A stretch of 64,000 bases of DNA. Source: Endozoicomonas elysicola. GTDB taxonomy: Bacteria > Pseudomonadota > Gammaproteobacteria > Pseudomonadales > Endozoicomonadaceae. A program made the translations under genes and the position numbers. The stretch's first letter is position 1. The number at the start of each line of letters is the position of its first letter. The DNA lies in NCBI RefSeq assembly GCF_000710775.1, contig NZ_JOJP01000001.1, positions 1,379,825 to 1,443,824 on the forward strand. The letters run 5' to 3'. The notes under the pieces are model-generated. The model made no database searches, was not told where the DNA came from, and saw only the letters and a list, made by a program, of their open reading frames with translations. Shown here one piece after another: positions 1-9,307 of the stretch.

Positions 1-1
1 G

Positions 2-370
2 GTTTCTGGAGATGATCACCTAAAGGCTCACGTTGCTGAAGCATTCCCGGAAAGTGAATATGTGCAGGTGAAAAAAGCCCGTGGAGCTTATGCTGCAGAG
101 AGTTTGCCGGTGTCAATTGCCAAGGAGTTGCTGTCAGCAGCTGCAAGACAGTCATTATTGAAAAGGCACCAGCCGAAAACAGCATTTTGCCTGGAATCTC
201 CCTATAGGCTGACTGTCTCTTCTATCTCTCAAGCCCAGTCTGATCTCTATGCATTAGTGCCGGGTGTAGAGCGGGTTTCTCCCAACCAGGTGTCCTATGA
301 AGCAGGCAGCTTTAAAGATCTGGTAACTTTGCTCAATAGCTTATCTGCCATGAGTGCATCTGTTCCATAA
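2..370 (+). CDS. C-terminal end of an M55-family D-aminopeptidase (DppA-like), 5' end outside window
   Basis: The frame is open from base 2 with no stop upstream, so this is the last ~122 codons of a gene that begins before the window. The visible part starts VSGDDHLKAHVAEAFP, continues with VKKARGAYAAESLP, and later has a run around ALVPGVERVSPNQV. From knowledge of the family, this is the order seen at the end of M55 zinc peptidases (DppA): a VxGDD segment, a VKxxxxRYAAxxLPP segment, then a small C-terminal domain with LIPGVERV. Those enzymes cleave D-amino-acid peptides. The metal-binding N-terminal part is not in view, so activity cannot be judged. A GTG at 62 is inside the reading frame and is unlikely to be a start. 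The next gene is convergent. Confidence 0.72.
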   Translation, partial: VSGDDHLKAHVAEAFPESEYVQVKKARGAYAAESLPVSIAKELLSAAARQSLLKRHQPKTAFCLESPYRLTVSSISQAQSDLYALVPGVERVSPNQVSYEAGSFKDLVTLLNSLSAMSASVP

Positions 371-430
371 AATAGCAGGTTCTGTTGAAAGCCTTATGTT
401 AACAGATCTTCTTAGACTGGCTTAAAGATT

Positions 431-504
431 GAACCACAGAGATCATAAAGTGCACGAAGAAGAGCTTTTCTTTTCCTTTGTGCACATTGTGATCTCTGTG
501 GTTC
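431..504. repeat. Dispersed palindromic repeat, copy 1
   Basis: GAACCACAGAGATCA at 431-445 is matched by TGATCTCTGTGGTTC at 490-504, and the arms extend inward through a shared GTGCAC, giving an almost perfect stem of about 25 bp. It lies between two convergent genes and could act as a bidirectional terminator. Related palindromes with the same CCACAAAG/CTTTGTGG theme occur at 34048-34107 and 40869-40920. Confidence 0.75.
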
Positions 505-652
505 AAAAAAGAATCCCTGTAGTACGGCCAGAACCTTAGAGTGAATCAATGGCTCAGAGGCAGGCAATGGCGTTATTGGTACTGCCCTCCAGAAGTATTA
601 AGGAAAGCCCTTAATGTCTACCCGAAGAACAGAAGCTGAAGCCAGTCCCGGA

Positions 653-1267
653 TTAATGGGGCGATTCTTTGTAAACAAATTTCGGAAGTTCAAGCTTAAA
701 GCGTACAGCGATCATTCGGAACACAAAACCGAACACCAGTGTTGATATCACGGTGACGTTTGGGTCCACTCCCAGCAGTTGCAGGGTAAAGTAAAAGCCA
801 ATAGAGATCAGGGCGACACTGGCGTATAGCTCTTTACGAAAAACCAAGGGAACGTTATTACAGAGAATATCCCTGAGAATTCCACCAAACACCCCGGTAA
901 TGACGGCCATAACGCTGGCAATAATATAGCCATGCCCCAGGTCCAGTGTTTTTTGTGCTCCGATAATACTGAAAGTGATAAGGCCTACAGCGTCCAGTAC
1001 CAGAAACACTTTGAACATATGTTTCATATATCGTTGCAGGAAAATGGTCAGGATAGCGGCCGCCGTTGTAATGACGATATACATTGGCGTTTCGACCCAC
1101 GTCAGGGGATAGCTGCCTAGCAGCATATCTCTGACAGAGCCACCACCGATGGCGGTGCAGCAGGCAACAAAAATAACACCAACTGGGTCCATGCCTCTCC
1201 GTCCGGCTGAAAGAGCTCCGGTCATGGCTTCTGCCGTGATGGCGATTACATAGAGGACTGTCAGCAT
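653..1267 (-). CDS. Trimeric intracellular cation channel (TRIC)-family membrane protein, YadS/UPF0126-like
   Basis: A 204-residue integral membrane protein built from two similar halves of about three transmembrane helices each. Each half carries the glycine-rich element that defines the UPF0126/TRIC family: GGGSVRDMLLG near residue 41 and GGILRDILCNNVPLV near residue 127. Family knowledge: bacterial TRIC homologues form trimeric monovalent-cation channels in the inner membrane, although most bacterial members have no known physiological role. The length equals the usual ~205 residues and no residue of the two repeats seems to be missing. The ATG at 1267 is preceded on the minus strand by a weak GGATG. 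The gene is a single transcription unit, convergent with the peptidase at the window edge. Confidence 0.88.
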   Translation of the reverse strand: MLTVLYVIAITAEAMTGALSAGRRGMDPVGVIFVACCTAIGGGSVRDMLLGSYPLTWVETPMYIVITTAAAILTIFLQRYMKHMFKVFLVLDAVGLITFSIIGAQKTLDLGHGYIIASVMAVITGVFGGILRDILCNNVPLVFRKELYASVALISIGFYFTLQLLGVDPNVTVISTLVFGFVFRMIAVRFKLELPKFVYKESPH

Positions 1268-1613
1268 GGCTTCATCCGTTGATCTTAAACGAAGTGATTG
1301 TAGGAACCTGATGATGACAACACAAGGAGTGGCTGGGGAGGGCTTTCCGAAAAACGTTGTCGTGATCTAACACTTATATCTGTGTTCTTTCCTTAGGCAA
1401 CGGCTTATAGCTAATCAAGAAATGAGAGGCGAGATTTGTTGTCTATACTTGAGAAAATTGTTGGTAATTCTTGTTCTAATATTATCTCTTTATATACTGG
1501 TGCTGAATAAGTCGATTTTTAATACGAATTTCGTCGTGTGGTCTCTCCTTTCTAAATTCCTGCCTTTATTTTTGTTCAATCTAACTGTGACATTAGTTTC
1601 CGGGAGATATGTA
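1268..1613. other. Divergent intergenic region with candidate promoter for the secreted-protein pair
   Basis: No gene is supported here. An open frame runs from 1422 into the downstream gene, but its first 64 codons look like non-coding AT-rich DNA and contain a promoter-like TTGTTG (1458-1463), a 16-bp spacer and TATTAT (1480-1485). That promoter would place the transcript start near 1492, consistent with translation starting at 1614. Confidence 0.35.
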
Positions 1614-2792
1614 ATGCCCCTGCTGAAAAAAAAATCGCTGTTATTGATTGTTATTTTTTCTGGAACCGGACAGTTATTTGCCAGCACTTCTCTGTCGATT
1701 CTTCCACCTGAAGATTTATCCAATAACTTCAATGATCTGGTTCGAGAGGTCAGGCCAAGCTGGTGGGGGAACTGGAACCTGGATCTGGCCATTAAACCCG
1801 GGGCAATAGGTGTCATTGATACCAACACTGGAACATTTCACCCGGCAGGCCAGCAAATTGCGAATATTTCCGTAGTTTCAGGCGTTATTTCAGAGGAGTT
1901 GAAACTATCGACCAGCGACGTTAAAGGGCCACAGGTCGCCTCATTCACGATGAGTGACCAGTCATCAAAGGTGAGTGTAAATACTGACCTTAAATGGCAG
2001 TTCAGCAAACGGGGAGCGATGATGGCTCAATGGGACCTGGTTCAGGAACAGAGCCTGAAGGGACCATTTCAGGTCATTAATGAAAATATGGATCTTTTAA
2101 AATCTGTCGCAGCGGATATGGATATGTACGACCCTGAAGCCGGTGCTATTTCACAGGGTTTTGGAGTGGTAACCAGTGTGCTTCTGGCAAAAAGTGGTAT
2201 GAATGTAGCATCACTTTCAGACTCTTCACAGTGGAGCATTACTGGTCAGGCCGATAGTCTTCAGAGCATGTTGGGCCGTGGTTCTGCAAAGGCGTCATAT
2301 TCCAGTGCTGGGGGTGATAGTGATGTGATGAGTATGGTCTGGCCCAGCCAGCCAAACACAACAACCGATGACCTTGTGCCCGTTGCTTACACTTTTGCGT
2401 CAATCAATGGTGAACAGATTATTCCTTACTGGATAGAAGAGATCGAAGCGTTTCAAATCATCTTTGAAAACAAGGGAAGTTATTTTGTCAAAGCAACCTT
2501 GAAATACCAGACTCCGGGGGGCGAAAAAGAACTGCATCAGGATATCGTCGGCTTTATGACCAGAAGTATGGATAACATCCCGTTGGATGCAACAGAATTG
2601 ACTCTGGAAATGGAGTTTGTGGATGCGATACCCAGTACCACAGACTTCTATCATTGGGATACTCCACTGGGCACATGGTCGACTGGTAAAAGGCATGTCG
2701 AGATTGACGGGTGGTGGCCAGGGCAGCCTTCATTCGTTATTCAGGAGGATCGCACTAATACAACATCACTAAGAGTCGCAATAGACAAATGA
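1614..2792 (+). CDS. Secreted protein of unknown function, first of a tandem paralogous pair
   Basis: Function not recognised. From the chosen ATG (1614) the protein is 392 residues and starts with a textbook signal peptide (MPLLKKK, then a hydrophobic stretch, probable cleavage after LFA). A GGGAG ribosome site lies 7 bases upstream; the longer reading from 1422 has neither. The mature protein shares motif after motif with the next gene: a WWGNxNLD block near residue 45, IKPGAIGVID, KRGAMxxxW, DLLKSxA, ISQGFGVxTSV, VPVAYTFAS, DNIPLDAT and a final W-TPLG-W-TG-RH-x-GWWP segment. The many conserved tryptophans and glycines suggest a compact extracellular or periplasmic fold. The spacing to the second copy is 96 bases, so they may be cotranscribed. 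Confidence 0.8.
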   Translation: MPLLKKKSLLLIVIFSGTGQLFASTSLSILPPEDLSNNFNDLVREVRPSWWGNWNLDLAIKPGAIGVIDTNTGTFHPAGQQIANISVVSGVISEELKLSTSDVKGPQVASFTMSDQSSKVSVNTDLKWQFSKRGAMMAQWDLVQEQSLKGPFQVINENMDLLKSVAADMDMYDPEAGAISQGFGVVTSVLLAKSGMNVASLSDSSQWSITGQADSLQSMLGRGSAKASYSSAGGDSDVMSMVWPSQPNTTTDDLVPVAYTFASINGEQIIPYWIEEIEAFQIIFENKGSYFVKATLKYQTPGGEKELHQDIVGFMTRSMDNIPLDATELTLEMEFVDAIPSTTDFYHWDTPLGTWSTGKRHVEIDGWWPGQPSFVIQEDRTNTTSLRVAIDK

Positions 2793-2888
2793 GAGCACCC
2801 CTTGGCCATTCAATATTGAATGGCCAGACCGATAGCCGGGGCGGAGGTTTTGCTGGTTCGATTTATATCGACTTCCAGGAGTGGCTCT

Positions 2889-4034
2889 ATGTTGATGCTT
2901 ATGCGTTGTTTGATCGTTATGGTAGGTGTACTGCTCACTGAAGAGATCTCTGCCAGTCAACATATAAAACCCCTTGACTCTGGTTACATAACCAGAACCT
3001 TTAACCAGTTGATTCGAGAAAGTCATCCGAACTGGTGGGGGAACTTTAACCTAGATCCGATGATAAAACCGGGGGCTATTGGCGTTATTGATATTGGCAG
3101 TGGCGTATTTCAACCAAGTGGTGAGTATTTAAGTGATTTTGAAACGATCATTTCTCCACTGAGTGAAGTGATGAAACTATCTTCTGAGCATGTTCGTGAG
3201 CCAAGGCTTGTGGTGGGTGGAAAAGGGCGTCTGGCTCAAATGGGGGATGCCCAGGTTCAATTGAAGTGGGAGCTCAGCAAGCGGGGAGCAATGACATCAA
3301 GATGGGTCCTGGTTGAGAAGCAGAGTATTAAAGACCCAGGTAAAGTACTAAGGGGGCATCTGGACTTATTAAAATCCATTGCCAGCTATGAGTCGATGTA
3401 TGATCCGGGGAATGGTATTTCTCAGGGCTTTGGTGTGATTACCAGTGTCATTATGGCGCAGGCGGGTATGAACGTGGTCGCCCTGAGTGATGGTTCTAAC
3501 TGGAGCGTTAGTGGTCAGGCTAGCTACCTGCAAAATATGTTGACCCAGGTCGGTGGGGAGGCATTGTATTCGAAAGCTGAGTATGAAGGGAATGTTCTCA
3601 GCTTTCTCTGGCCAGGGCAGGGAAACCAGTTCAGTTCGATCCTGGTGCCTGTTGCCTATACCTTTGCTTCCCTTGATGGAGATAAGGTTATGTTGCATTG
3701 GATCAGGCCAATTGGATCATTCAGGATGATCTTTAACAATCATGGCGATCATTATGTGGGTATTTCTCTTTCTTATACGACCCCTATTGGAAGTCAGCAT
3801 GTAGATATTGGACTACTGCCATTTCTCAAACAGGAAATAGATAATATTCCGTTGGACGCAACGAACCTGACAATGACTTTAAACTATCTTCGCATTATGA
3901 AAACGGTGCAGACTCATCGTTGGCAAACGCCATTGGGATCCTGGCCAACAGGAGACCGTCATATTGATATCAAGGGGTCGTGGCCCATGTATCCGTCTTT
4001 TTCCATCAAGGAGGAAGGGTACTCTTCACAATAG
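2889..4034 (+). CDS. Secreted protein of unknown function, second of a tandem paralogous pair
   Basis: A diverged duplicate of the preceding gene, 381 residues from the ATG at 2889. I chose this start because AGGAG lies 7 bases upstream and it gives a signal peptide (MLMLMRCLIVMVGVLL, probable cleavage after ISA). The frame is open back to 2820 without a ribosome site. The shared blocks are WWGNFNLD, IKPGAIGVID, LSKRGAM, DLLKSIA, ISQGFGVITSV, VPVAYTFASLDG, DNIPLDAT and TPLGSWPTGDRH. The copies differ most in the region between the signal peptide and the WWGN block and in the centre (residues ~200-230). I do not recognise the family. The stop codon is inside a perfect hairpin (4033-4057). Confidence 0.8.
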   Translation: MLMLMRCLIVMVGVLLTEEISASQHIKPLDSGYITRTFNQLIRESHPNWWGNFNLDPMIKPGAIGVIDIGSGVFQPSGEYLSDFETIISPLSEVMKLSSEHVREPRLVVGGKGRLAQMGDAQVQLKWELSKRGAMTSRWVLVEKQSIKDPGKVLRGHLDLLKSIASYESMYDPGNGISQGFGVITSVIMAQAGMNVVALSDGSNWSVSGQASYLQNMLTQVGGEALYSKAEYEGNVLSFLWPGQGNQFSSILVPVAYTFASLDGDKVMLHWIRPIGSFRMIFNNHGDHYVGISLSYTTPIGSQHVDIGLLPFLKQEIDNIPLDATNLTMTLNYLRIMKTVQTHRWQTPLGSWPTGDRHIDIKGSWPMYPSFSIKEEGYSSQ

Positions 4035-4057
4035 GTACAGATAGCTCATCTGTACCT
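4033..4057 (+). terminator. Perfect 10-bp hairpin at the stop of the secreted-protein pair
   Basis: AGGTACAGAT (4033-4042) pairs perfectly with ATCTGTACCT (4048-4057) around a 5-base loop. No T-run follows, so it is only a probable terminator or 3' end stabiliser. Confidence 0.5.
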
Positions 4058-4059
4058 GA

Positions 4060-4265
4060 GAGGCTGTCCGAGAATAGACTGCCCTACGCGGCGACTGCTC
4101 CTGTGTTGTTCTAGCTCTTGCATCCATGCAGTCGTGCGGTGGTAGTAATTGGTCTAAAAAAATCCGTTTGCTTGGCAAATAGAACCACTATTCACCTTAC
4201 AAAACGATTTGTTTATCCTCAATTTTCTGCCATCCTCGCTACGTGCGCTATTCTCGGACAGTCTC
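4060..4265. mobile_element. MITE-like non-autonomous element, 206 bp
   Basis: The ends are inverted copies of one 18-bp sequence: GAGGCTGTCCGAGAATAG at 4060-4077 and CTATTCTCGGACAGTCTC at 4248-4265, differing at one base. The interior has no complete reading frame. The element sits between a hairpin terminator and the end of uvrA, so it probably supplies the 3' end of the uvrA transcript. This is the structure of a transposon remnant mobilised by a transposase encoded elsewhere. A single end of the same type is present at 37104-37122. No clear target duplication is visible. Confidence 0.6.
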
Positions 4266-4277
4266 CTGGTTAGCGTG

Positions 4278-7115
4278 TTAAACCAGCATCGGTTTGAGGA
4301 AGCGCCCGGTGTGAGACTCTGGGATTTCTGATACCGCTTCCGGTGTACCGGAGGCAATAATCTGACCTCCGCCATCCCCACCTTCCGGACCCAAGTCAAC
4401 GATCCAGTCTGCAGTTTTAATAACATCAAGGTTATGCTCAATAACGACAACGCTGTTTCCGTGATCTCTCAAACGGTGGAGAACGGATAGTAGTTGCTCA
4501 ATGTCGTGAAAGTGCAGCCCGGTGGTTGGCTCATCCAGAATATAAAGGGTTTTACCGGTATCCCGTTTTGAGAGTTCCTTGGCCAGTTTTACCCGCTGCG
4601 CTTCACCGCCTGACAGGGTGGTCGCATTCTGTCCGAGATGGATGTAGGAGAGACCAACATCCATAAGGGTTTGAAGCTTGCGCTTCACTGCAGGGATCGG
4701 GTCAAAGTACTGAAGAGCCTCTTCTACCGTCATTTCAAGAACTTCGTGGATGCTTTTGCCTTTGTATTTCACTTCCAGGGTTTCACGGTTGTATCGTTTT
4801 CCCTTACAGACGTCACAAGCCACATAAATATCCGGTAGAAAGTGCATCTCTACCTTGATAACACCATCCCCCTGACAGGCCTCACACCGTCCACCCTTAA
4901 CATTGAAGCTGAAACGACCGGGTTTATAGCCCCGTGAACGGGCTTCCTGAGTACCGGAAAACAGTTCACGTATGGCGGTGAAAATGCCGGTGTAAGTAGC
5001 AGGGTTGGAACGCGGCGTCCGGCCAATAGGGCTCTGGTCAATATCAATGCATTTATCAAAATTACTGATCCCTGACAGTTTCTTATAAGGGGCAGGGGTT
5101 AGTGTTGTTGCTTTGTTCAGGGCTGTGGCGGCCAGTGGATACAGTGTTCCATTGATTAGTGTAGATTTTCCAGAGCCAGAAACCCCGGTAATACAAGTCA
5201 TCAGACCCACCGGAATTTCCAGTGTGACGTTTTTAAGATTGTTGCCGGTACAACCGCTGAGCTTAAGTATTTGCTTTGGATCAACGCTCGTTCTTTCAGG
5301 TGGTACATCAATCTTGCGAATACCAGAGAGGTATTGCCCGGTTAAGGAAGCTGCTGTATCCATCACCTGCTCGGGTGTCCCCTGTGCGACGATGGCACCT
5401 CCGTGAATACCTGCACCGGGGCCAATATCAATCACGTGGTCTGCAGAGCGAATAGCATCTTCATCATGCTCAACCACAATAACGGTATTACCAAGGTCTC
5501 TCAGGCGAGTCAGAGTATTGAGCAGACGCTCATTATCTCGCTGATGCAGCCCAATACTGGGTTCATCCAGAATATACATGACACCAACCAGGCCAGCGCC
5601 AATCTGACTGGCCAGTCGTATTCTCTGAGCTTCGCCACCGGAAAGTGTGTCTGCACTACGGTCCAGTGTTAGGTAGTTCAGGCCGACATTCACCAGGAAG
5701 CTGAGACGGTCGCAAATTTCCTTCAGAACCTTTTTAGCAATCTCCCCGCGACGACCAGGCAAACTCAGGTCCTGGAAGTAGGCTAGTGCTTTTTCAACGG
5801 GTAATTTAACCAGATCCGGCAGGCTTTCATCCAGCAGGAAGACATTCCTGGCTTCTTTACGGAGGCGGGCGCCCTTACAGGAGGGGCATGGTTGTGTGCT
5901 CAAATACTTGGATAGTTCTTCCCGGACAGATTGAGACTCTGTATCCCTGAAGCGACGTTCAAAGTTAGGGATGATGCCTTCAAAGATGTGTCGCTTTTTG
6001 TAGACATCACCCCGGTCATTCACGTAGCTAAAATTGACTTCTTCGTCATCGGAGCCATGAAGAATGATGTGCTGCTGTTCAGGGCTTAAATCATCAAAGG
6101 GGGTATCAATACTGAAGCCATAGTGTGCGGCCAGAGATTTCAGCAGATGAAAGTAGTATACGCTGCGGCGATCCCAGCCTCGTATGGCACCTTCAGCAAG
6201 GGTAAGTTCAGGGTGTTGGACTATACGGTCCTGATCAAAGAATTGTTTAACCCCCAGACCATCACAAGTAGGGCAAGCACCTGCAGGATTGTTAAAAGAA
6301 AATAGTCTGGGCTCCAGTTCGTTGATGCTATAGCCGCACTCTGGGCAGGCAAATTTGGAAGAGAAAACAATGTCATTTTCTTTCTCTTCTTTAGAGTCAT
6401 TCTCCATGTAGCTAATGGTTGCCAGACCGTCTGTTAACTCCAGGGCTGTTTCAAACGATTCTGAGAGACGCAATTGCAGGTCGTCACGCACTTTGAATCG
6501 ATCAACAACCACTTCAATTGTGTGTTTTTTCTTTTTATCCAGTTTTGGTGGTGTATCGAGGTCTGTGACGATTCCGTTGATTCTGGCCCGGATAAATCCA
6601 TTGCTTCTCAGCTCGTTGAACACATGCAGGTGTTCACCTTTTCTATCCCTGACAACTGGAGCCAGTAGCATCAGTTTTGTGCCTTCTGGCAGAGCCAGTA
6701 CCTGATCAACCATCTGGCTGACTGTTTGAGCTTCCAGGGGCAGGTGGTGGGTTGGACAGCGTGGAATACCAGCACGGGCGAAGAGCAGACGAAGATAATC
6801 GTAGATTTCTGTGATGGTGCCGACAGTAGAACGCGGATTATGGCTGGTGGATTTCTGTTCTATGGATATGGCTGGAGAAAGCCCTTCAATATGATCCACA
6901 TCCGGCTTTTCCATCATGGAAAGAAACTGGCGGGCGTAGGCTGACAGTGATTCTACATACCGCCGTTGACCTTCTGCATAGAGCGTATCAAAGGCCAGTG
7001 ATGACTTGCCAGAGCCGGATAGGCCGGTTATTACAATCAGGCTGTCACGGGGCATCTCCAGGTTGATGTTCTTTAGATTGTGTGTACGGGCGCCCTGTAC
7101 GGTAATCTTTTCCAC
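4278..7115 (-). CDS. uvrA: UvrA, excinuclease ABC subunit A
   Basis: DNA-damage recognition subunit of nucleotide excision repair, a dimeric ABC ATPase that loads UvrB at lesions. The 945 residues match the usual ~940. The first ATPase has GLSGSGKSS at 31-39 and, after the insertion domain, [12 protein letters not shown] and ILDEPSIGL. The second has [21 protein letters not shown] and ILDEPTTGL. Zinc modules are visible as CPECGY...CPTCDG (around residue 255-285) and CEACQGDG...CDVCKGKR (around residue 740-770). The gene ends in GRFLKPMLV, 12 bases from a MITE-like element. A TATAAT-like hexamer (minus strand, 7158-7153) lies upstream of the start. I found no LexA box (CTGT-N8-ACAG) in the adjacent upstream bases, so SOS control is not supported from sequence alone. 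Confidence 0.98.
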   Translation of the reverse strand: MEKITVQGARTHNLKNINLEMPRDSLIVITGLSGSGKSSLAFDTLYAEGQRRYVESLSAYARQFLSMMEKPDVDHIEGLSPAISIEQKSTSHNPRSTVGTITEIYDYLRLLFARAGIPRCPTHHLPLEAQTVSQMVDQVLALPEGTKLMLLAPVVRDRKGEHLHVFNELRSNGFIRARINGIVTDLDTPPKLDKKKKHTIEVVVDRFKVRDDLQLRLSESFETALELTDGLATISYMENDSKEEKENDIVFSSKFACPECGYSINELEPRLFSFNNPAGACPTCDGLGVKQFFDQDRIVQHPELTLAEGAIRGWDRRSVYYFHLLKSLAAHYGFSIDTPFDDLSPEQQHIILHGSDDEEVNFSYVNDRGDVYKKRHIFEGIIPNFERRFRDTESQSVREELSKYLSTQPCPSCKGARLRKEARNVFLLDESLPDLVKLPVEKALAYFQDLSLPGRRGEIAKKVLKEICDRLSFLVNVGLNYLTLDRSADTLSGGEAQRIRLASQIGAGLVGVMYILDEPSIGLHQRDNERLLNTLTRLRDLGNTVIVVEHDEDAIRSADHVIDIGPGAGIHGGAIVAQGTPEQVMDTAASLTGQYLSGIRKIDVPPERTSVDPKQILKLSGCTGNNLKNVTLEIPVGLMTCITGVSGSGKSTLINGTLYPLAATALNKATTLTPAPYKKLSGISNFDKCIDIDQSPIGRTPRSNPATYTGIFTAIRELFSGTQEARSRGYKPGRFSFNVKGGRCEACQGDGVIKVEMHFLPDIYVACDVCKGKRYNRETLEVKYKGKSIHEVLEMTVEEALQYFDPIPAVKRKLQTLMDVGLSYIHLGQNATTLSGGEAQRVKLAKELSKRDTGKTLYILDEPTTGLHFHDIEQLLSVLHRLRDHGNSVVVIEHNLDVIKTADWIVDLGPEGGDGGGQIIASGTPEAVSEIPESHTGRFLKPMLV

Positions 7116-7153
7116 AGCCTTTTCTCCGTGCCAGATTGGAAGCGAACGGAGTA

Positions 7154-8011
7154 TTATAAATAGTCAATCGCCAAGTCTGTAGTAAAAATCGCGACATTTA
7201 GCAAAAGCATCCAAAGGTGGCCATTAAAATAAAGGCCTCCTTTGGCGTCAGTAAAATAGCCAGCGCATCGACAGTCCCATTTAAATGCGGCTGAGTCGAG
7301 GGCAAGTGACAGAATATGGCTGGCATAGGGGTGTTCAGTGAATGTTGAAATGATGCTTGTCAGGGTTTCAGCCCAGCCTTCTGCCCTATCGTTTAACGGA
7401 TGATTAGCATTGTCATTCGTGCTATCTATGTCTCTGTGCGCTTTTTGTTCAGGCAAAAGGTAAGGGCTCAAGTAGCTCCACCCATGGTGCATCAGGCTGG
7501 TAATATAATACGTGAAGAAAAACTTTTGTGTGTTTGTCACTATTTTGGGTTGTCCTGAACAAGGGCAAACGGGAGGCCATAATATTCTGCTTCCGGAGTC
7601 CCATACTTTGTATAGGTGAACTGCCATATAGGCCCATGTCAGCAGGTTTCGGGTGGTTATTAAGATCTGTTTTGTCTCATGGTAAGGACTATGACTGATC
7701 AAAATGACTGACTGATCATTATTTTCATTTGAGACAGGGAGTTTGCAGTCGGTATTTTTCAGCTCATTCAGCGTTTCAATGCTGTCGTTACTTGAAATTG
7801 TGCAGAGCGTTACTTTTCCATGTTCATTGGTCGTTGTATAGCTTGCTGAGATTGGAAAAATTGTATTTTCTTCTTTTAACGTGTTGGATACCCCTGAGAA
7901 CGAAAGCATCAATAATAGTGGAAGAATACATAGAGTCTGAAAATACAACAAACTTCGAAGTTTTTTATTGTTTATTTTATCAATGGAAGGGGCGAGTATT
8001 TTTTTTGACAT
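7154..8011 (-). CDS. Exported or membrane-anchored protein of unknown function, paralogue of the next gene
   Basis: Not recognised. The 285 residues open with a basic N-terminus (lysines up to residue 18), a hydrophobic stretch at ~21-39 (signal peptide or anchor) and end with a second hydrophobic segment ([18 protein letters not shown]) at the extreme C-terminus. It is related to the gene at 8220-8939: both have PISA(S/R)(Y/F)T, a Thr-x-Cys, a second Cys about 25 residues on, then ILxTxxxLxWxxxxxH, and a hydrophobic C-terminal helix ending in D. Two extra cysteines (CPCSG, and later CRCAG) are found only in this copy. The stop codon is 38 bases before the uvrA start, so it may be cotranscribed with uvrA. 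Confidence 0.7.
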   Translation of the reverse strand: MSKKILAPSIDKINNKKLRSLLYFQTLCILPLLLMLSFSGVSNTLKEENTIFPISASYTTTNEHGKVTLCTISSNDSIETLNELKNTDCKLPVSNENNDQSVILISHSPYHETKQILITTRNLLTWAYMAVHLYKVWDSGSRILWPPVCPCSGQPKIVTNTQKFFFTYYITSLMHHGWSYLSPYLLPEQKAHRDIDSTNDNANHPLNDRAEGWAETLTSIISTFTEHPYASHILSLALDSAAFKWDCRCAGYFTDAKGGLYFNGHLWMLLLNVAIFTTDLAIDYL

Positions 8012-8219
8012 AAATGGATCTATACCTCTGGATCAATACCTGTGGGGTGTGCTATCCGGTTTTGGATAACCGTTATTAATGGGTGTTGTAATGAAGTAAT
8101 GCTTATATATTTAATGTCCGCCTTTTCAAGGCTTGGTTTCTTGGACATACTTTATTAATAAGCAAGTTTGTTTGGGTATCTTTTCAGTAAGGCATTCATA
8201 TGTGAATGCCTGGTGCTGT

Positions 8220-8939
8220 TTAGATGGCCATGTCAAGAGCAAAGTGTAATAAGTCCAGACCGAGCATCAGCCGGTTAATATTAAAGCCAGCAATAGGAAC
8301 ATCTAACCACCACATGATTAGATCTGATCCAATGATCAGGATATGGCCGCCAATACCGACTTTTTCTATTTCCTCATTGCTGTTTTCGATCTCTGCTTCA
8401 CCATTTTTATCCTGCCCATCAGGATAAAAGTAAGAAGAAAAGTGTTCTCCAAGAAATGGGTAGAGTGTTTGCTTTGCATTACGGGAAAGGCCAACGTTAT
8501 ATAATGCTGAGTAAGCTAGGTATCCAAGTGAGTCAATAGGGCGAAGATCAACCAGGCTTGTTACAGCAAATGGTAAGTTTCGAATAATATTAACCGCATG
8601 AAGCCCACTGTTTAGCCACATTAAATAGTATTTGGAAGTCAGTAGGATAGATTTAAAACCACTGTTGGTTTGTAATGTAACCTCGACTTCAATATCACTG
8701 TCCTTTCGGAGAGTTTCCAGAGTACAGCCTCTTTTCTGCATGCTTTGTCGTTCTTCTTGTGTTTCATTACCGGTTACGATGCAATGGGTTTCTGATCCAT
8801 CATTATTTAGCTTTGTGAATCGAGCTGAAATAGGGGGTTCAGGTTTCGAAGAAGAATCAGATAACGCGGTAGCTGCAAAAAAAAGCTGCAGTAAAAGGAT
8901 GAGAATAGAACAAACTATTTTTCTGGAAATATATTTCAT
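8220..8939 (-). CDS. Exported or membrane-anchored protein of unknown function, paralogue of the previous gene
   Basis: A 239-residue protein with a clear signal peptide (MKYISRKIVCSILILLLQLFF, cleavage probably near the ATA/ALS). It shares with its neighbour at 7154-8011 the PISA segment, two cysteines probably forming a disulphide (HCIV and RGCTL), the TSKYYLMWLNSGLHAV segment that matches [16 protein letters not shown] in the neighbour, and a C-terminal hydrophobic helix (MLGLDLLHFALDMAI). This suggests a small periplasmic domain tethered by a terminal helix. The two genes are 208 bases apart, same strand, and look like an old tandem duplication. No family name can be given. Confidence 0.7.
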   Translation of the reverse strand: MKYISRKIVCSILILLLQLFFAATALSDSSSKPEPPISARFTKLNNDGSETHCIVTGNETQEERQSMQKRGCTLETLRKDSDIEVEVTLQTNSGFKSILLTSKYYLMWLNSGLHAVNIIRNLPFAVTSLVDLRPIDSLGYLAYSALYNVGLSRNAKQTLYPFLGEHFSSYFYPDGQDKNGEAEIENSNEEIEKVGIGGHILIIGSDLIMWWLDVPIAGFNINRLMLGLDLLHFALDMAI

Positions 8940-9307
8940 GAATTGATCTACCCATTTGAGGATAGCGTCCCAAGTCTCTGAAGCACTTTTCAGGCTAAGG
9001 CCGCTATCATTAGATAAATGCCTGACCTCACCAGTCAGGAAATGTCTGAGGATAGCAGTCAGTTAGCTGATCATTTTTTAATAGGGTTACAAGTCAGTCG
9101 GCCTGCTCAAAGTTATGGACTTAAGGTTACCGAGCTATGTATAGGCAAAATATCACCGATCAGGCAGTGACATTTTGCCGCAGATAATCGCTATAATCTG
9201 TGAATTTCTCCCTGCATAGCATCCGGGATCCAAATCCTGATAGACTTGCGGCGACACTATTTATCAGTAATAACTACCAAAATAATTCAGGACTTTGCTG
9301 TTACCCC
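8940..9307. other. Divergent intergenic region upstream of the MFS gene
   Basis: No gene is supported. It contains the probable MFS promoter (listed separately) and a short hairpin CTGAC...GTCAG near 9019-9036. The frame is open from a GTG at 9200, but that GTG is only three bases after a -10 hexamer and so is unlikely to be a start codon. Confidence 0.4.
9167..9197 (+). promoter_or_regulatory. Candidate sigma70 promoter for the MFS transporter gene
   Basis: GTGACA (9167-9172) is followed after 19 bases by a consensus TATAAT (9192-9197). The transcript would start near 9204, leaving a leader of about 100 bases before the ATG at 9308. Confidence 0.45.

Noticed and set aside
1422-1613. N-terminal extension of the first secreted orphan
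   Set aside because: No ribosome site at 1422, contains a promoter-like element, and would hide the signal peptide.
7116-7200. LexA/SOS box for uvrA, and likewise for ssb
   Set aside because: No CTGT-N8-ACAG match upstream of either gene; SOS control could not be supported.
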